From the NCBI GenBank assembly GCA_022824925.1, contig JAJDYW010000026.1:62001-126000 (forward strand): a stretch of DNA of 64,000 nt. The letters run 5' to 3'. The stretch's first letter is position 1, and each line of letters begins with the position of its first letter. Positions 62,653-64,000 of this stretch are shown one piece after another. This stretch comes from Dehalococcoidia bacterium (GTDB lineage Bacteria; Chloroflexota; Dehalococcoidia; Tepidiformales; Tepidiformaceae). Position numbers and translations under genes: made by a program. The notes beneath the pieces were generated by a model. It worked only from the letters and a program-made list of their open reading frames with translations. It ran no database searches and was not told the DNA's origin.

Positions 62653-63876
62653 ATGGGACTGCCGCACCTCAACGGGCTCCGCCTCGCGCTTGCCAGCCTG
62701 CTCGTGGGGGCGGCGTTCGTCGCCATCGCCTGCGGTGATGACGATGGCGATGGGGAAGGCGAAGGTGCAGCACTCTCAGTGGTAGCGTCCACGACGATCG
62801 TCGAGGACCTGGTCGAGCAGGTCGGCAGCGATCGGGTGTCGGTCGAGAGCATCGTTCCCTCCGGCGCGGATCCGCATACGTTCACCCTCTCACCCAGCGA
62901 CATCCGCAAGACTGCCGAGGCGGACCTGGTTGTGATCGTCGGGGCCGATCTGGCTGCGATGGAAGACGACCTTGAGCGCAGTACCGAGGGCGCGGTGCTG
63001 GAGCTGACCCACGATATGGACCTGCGACCCTTCCCCGAAGGGCTGGCGCACGCCGAGGATGATCACGAAGACGACGACCACGGCGAGGAGGAAGGCGAGG
63101 GCCACGACGAGGACGAGGACGACGACCACGGCGACGAGGAAGGCGAGGGCCACGACGAGGACGAGGACGACGACCACGGCGACGAAGAGGGCGAAGGCCA
63201 CGACGAGGACGAGGACGACGACCACGGCGACGAAGAGGGCGAAGGCCACGACGAGGACGAGGACGACGACCACGGCGACGAGGAAGGCGACGACCACGGC
63301 GACGAGGAAGACGACGACCACGGCGACGAGGAAGGCGACGACCACGGCGACGAGGGAGGGCACGCCCACGGCGCTTTCGACCCGCACTTCTGGATGGACA
63401 TCGACTTCGCAATCGTGGCGGTCGAGGCCATCCGGGACGAGCTCACGAGGCTCGACCCGGACGGCGCGGATCACTACCGCGAGCGGGCCGAGGCGTACAT
63501 CGCGGAGCTGCGCGAGGTCGACGCCGAGATCCGCGAGTTGCTCGCCGGCCTACCCGAAGAGCGCCGCTACCTGGTCACCTTCCACGATGCCTACGGGTAC
63601 TTCGCCGACCGCTACGGCCTGACCATCCTGGGCTTCGTGGTGGAAGGTCCGGAAGAGGAGCCGAGCGCGTCGGCGATCACCGAGCTGGTGGAGAGCATCA
63701 ACGAACTGGGTATCCCCTTCATCTTCACCGAGCCTCAGTTCAGTGCGCGCGTGATCGAGCAGATCGCCCGCGACACGGGCGCGACCGTCCGCACGATTCC
63801 TTCCGGGGGGCTGGCCGAGGAGTATCCGACGTACGTCGAGTTCCTCCGCGCCATCGCCCGCGGCATCGCGGAGTAA
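62653..63876 (+). CDS. znuA: Zinc/manganese ABC transporter substrate-binding lipoprotein
   Basis: Extracytoplasmic metal-binding protein of 407 residues, cluster A-I. Signal and lipobox AIAC are followed by an acidic linker. SVVASTTIVEDLVEQVGSD and SGADPHTF give the first metal His. An Asp/Glu/His-rich insert occupies about 134-239, and AFDPHFWMD, VTFHDAYGYF and IFTEPQFSA give the remaining core. The insert is the metal-chaperone loop seen in ZnuA proteins but is unusually long and repetitive. znuC starts 6 nt later. Confidence 0.94.
   Translation: MGLPHLNGLRLALASLLVGAAFVAIACGDDDGDGEGEGAALSVVASTTIVEDLVEQVGSDRVSVESIVPSGADPHTFTLSPSDIRKTAEADLVVIVGADLAAMEDDLERSTEGAVLELTHDMDLRPFPEGLAHAEDDHEDDDHGEEEGEGHDEDEDDDHGDEEGEGHDEDEDDDHGDEEGEGHDEDEDDDHGDEEGEGHDEDEDDDHGDEEGDDHGDEEDDDHGDEEGDDHGDEGGHAHGAFDPHFWMDIDFAIVAVEAIRDELTRLDPDGADHYRERAEAYIAELREVDAEIRELLAGLPEERRYLVTFHDAYGYFADRYGLTILGFVVEGPEEEPSASAITELVESINELGIPFIFTEPQFSARVIEQIARDTGATVRTIPSGGLAEEYPTYVEFLRAIARGIAE
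63082..63369 (+). repeat. Tandem repeats inside znuA
   Basis: Four 48 bp units (63082-63273) encoding GDEEGEGHDEDEDDDH, then four 24 bp units (63274-63369) encoding GDEEGDDH-type octads, the last ending GGHAHG. Copies are almost identical in DNA, so the tract is probably length-variable. Confidence 0.95.
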
Positions 63877-63882
63877 CGCGAG

Positions 63883-64000
63883 GTGGTTCCCGCCATCGAG
63901 GTCAAGAGTCTGACCACGGGCTACCGGGGGCACCGGGCCATTGAGGACGTGTCGTTCTCGTTGCCGCAGGGGAAGGTCATGGGGTTGCTGGGGCCGAACG
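63883..64000 (+). CDS. znuC: Metal ABC transporter ATP-binding protein (partial, runs off the window)
   Basis: The first 39 codons: VPAIEVKSLTTGYRGHRAIE, then DVSFSLPQGKVMGLLGPN, which is the A-loop region and the beginning of Walker A of an ABC ATPase. GTG 63883 follows GCGAGG and lies 6 nt after znuA, so the transporter operon continues beyond the window. Confidence 0.88.
   Translation, partial: MVPAIEVKSLTTGYRGHRAIEDVSFSLPQGKVMGLLGPN

Noticed and set aside
63082..63369. CRISPR array
   Set aside because: The repeats are contiguous without spacers and are in-frame codons of znuA.

Overview
The window is a GC-rich bacterial chromosome segment with very tight packing: many start/stop overlaps and almost no spacers. 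Gene content (long-form SRP RNA, HrcA/CIRCE operator, short EF-Ts, class III CoA transferases, ADP-forming acyl-CoA ligase, F420/FMN-type luciferase-like oxidoreductase, NfeD/slipin pair) and codon usage fit a Chloroflexota bacterium, possibly Dehalococcoidia-like. That placement is inference from gene content and not a phylogeny. UGA is used normally as a stop by many genes here, which matters for the main finding below.

Layout. 1-5.3 kb: accessory catabolic genes on the + strand (cytochrome P450, branched-chain-type binding lipoprotein, a compositionally distinct PD-(D/E)XK-type nuclease, LLM oxidoreductase, VOC protein). 5.3-8.6 kb: DUF2164, NfeD-slipin membrane pair, birA. 8.6-8.9 kb: an intergenic region with a leader peptide and attenuator-like terminator before birA. 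8.9-13.2 kb: core run rpsB-tsf-pyrH-frr-uppS-cdsA. 13.2-15.7 kb: alpha/beta hydrolase, VTT-domain membrane protein, SDR. 15.7-17.9 kb: two tandem redoxin-family genes, each with an in-frame UGA exactly where a redox Cys belongs and each followed by the same hairpin. 18-20.8 kb: tRNA-Ser, a perfect CIRCE operator, FmdB-like gene, dtd, proS, tRNA-Phe. 20.8-26.9 kb: MFS exporter, enoyl-CoA hydratase, O-methyltransferase, small membrane and lipoproteins, vapBC, a Na/Pi-cotransporter-like protein. 27-32.4 kb: sulfate assimilation (sat, cysC, cysH, sulfite/nitrite reductase) plus hemB. 32.4-40.8 kb: CoA transferase, PHP protein, ispE, ksgA, DUF348/G5/3D cell-wall protein, SRP RNA, biotin-carrier and biotin carboxylase subunits. 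40.9-52.1 kb: mutS2, rarA, a thioredoxin-fold gene without a normal start codon, GNAT, NUDIX, HEAT, gpsA-plsY-der-cdaR-cdaA. 52.2-59.6 kb: argF, tRNA-Trp, tRNA-Leu, tRNA-Cys, ADP-forming acyl-CoA ligase subunits, a nucleobase permease fused to a possible ATPase domain and flanked by ~125 bp direct repeats, maf, a 23S rRNA uracil methyltransferase. 59.6-64 kb: a fused double class III CoA transferase, Fur/Zur regulator, znuA with an Asp/Glu/His repeat tract, start of znuC.

What stands out. (1) A pair of predicted selenoproteins with a SECIS-like hairpin (loop GGUCU) 15 nt after the UGA. (2) A ribosome-mediated-attenuator-like leader in front of birA. (3) At least nine genes whose start codon lies 6-7 nt after a TAnnnT -10 box, suggesting frequent leaderless transcription. 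(4) A roughly 2 kb permease insertion bounded by a duplication of the acdA/maf 3' junction. (5) Two genes that appear to need a CUG start. The rest is mostly housekeeping, with families recognised from motifs visible in the translations; none of it was checked by database search.
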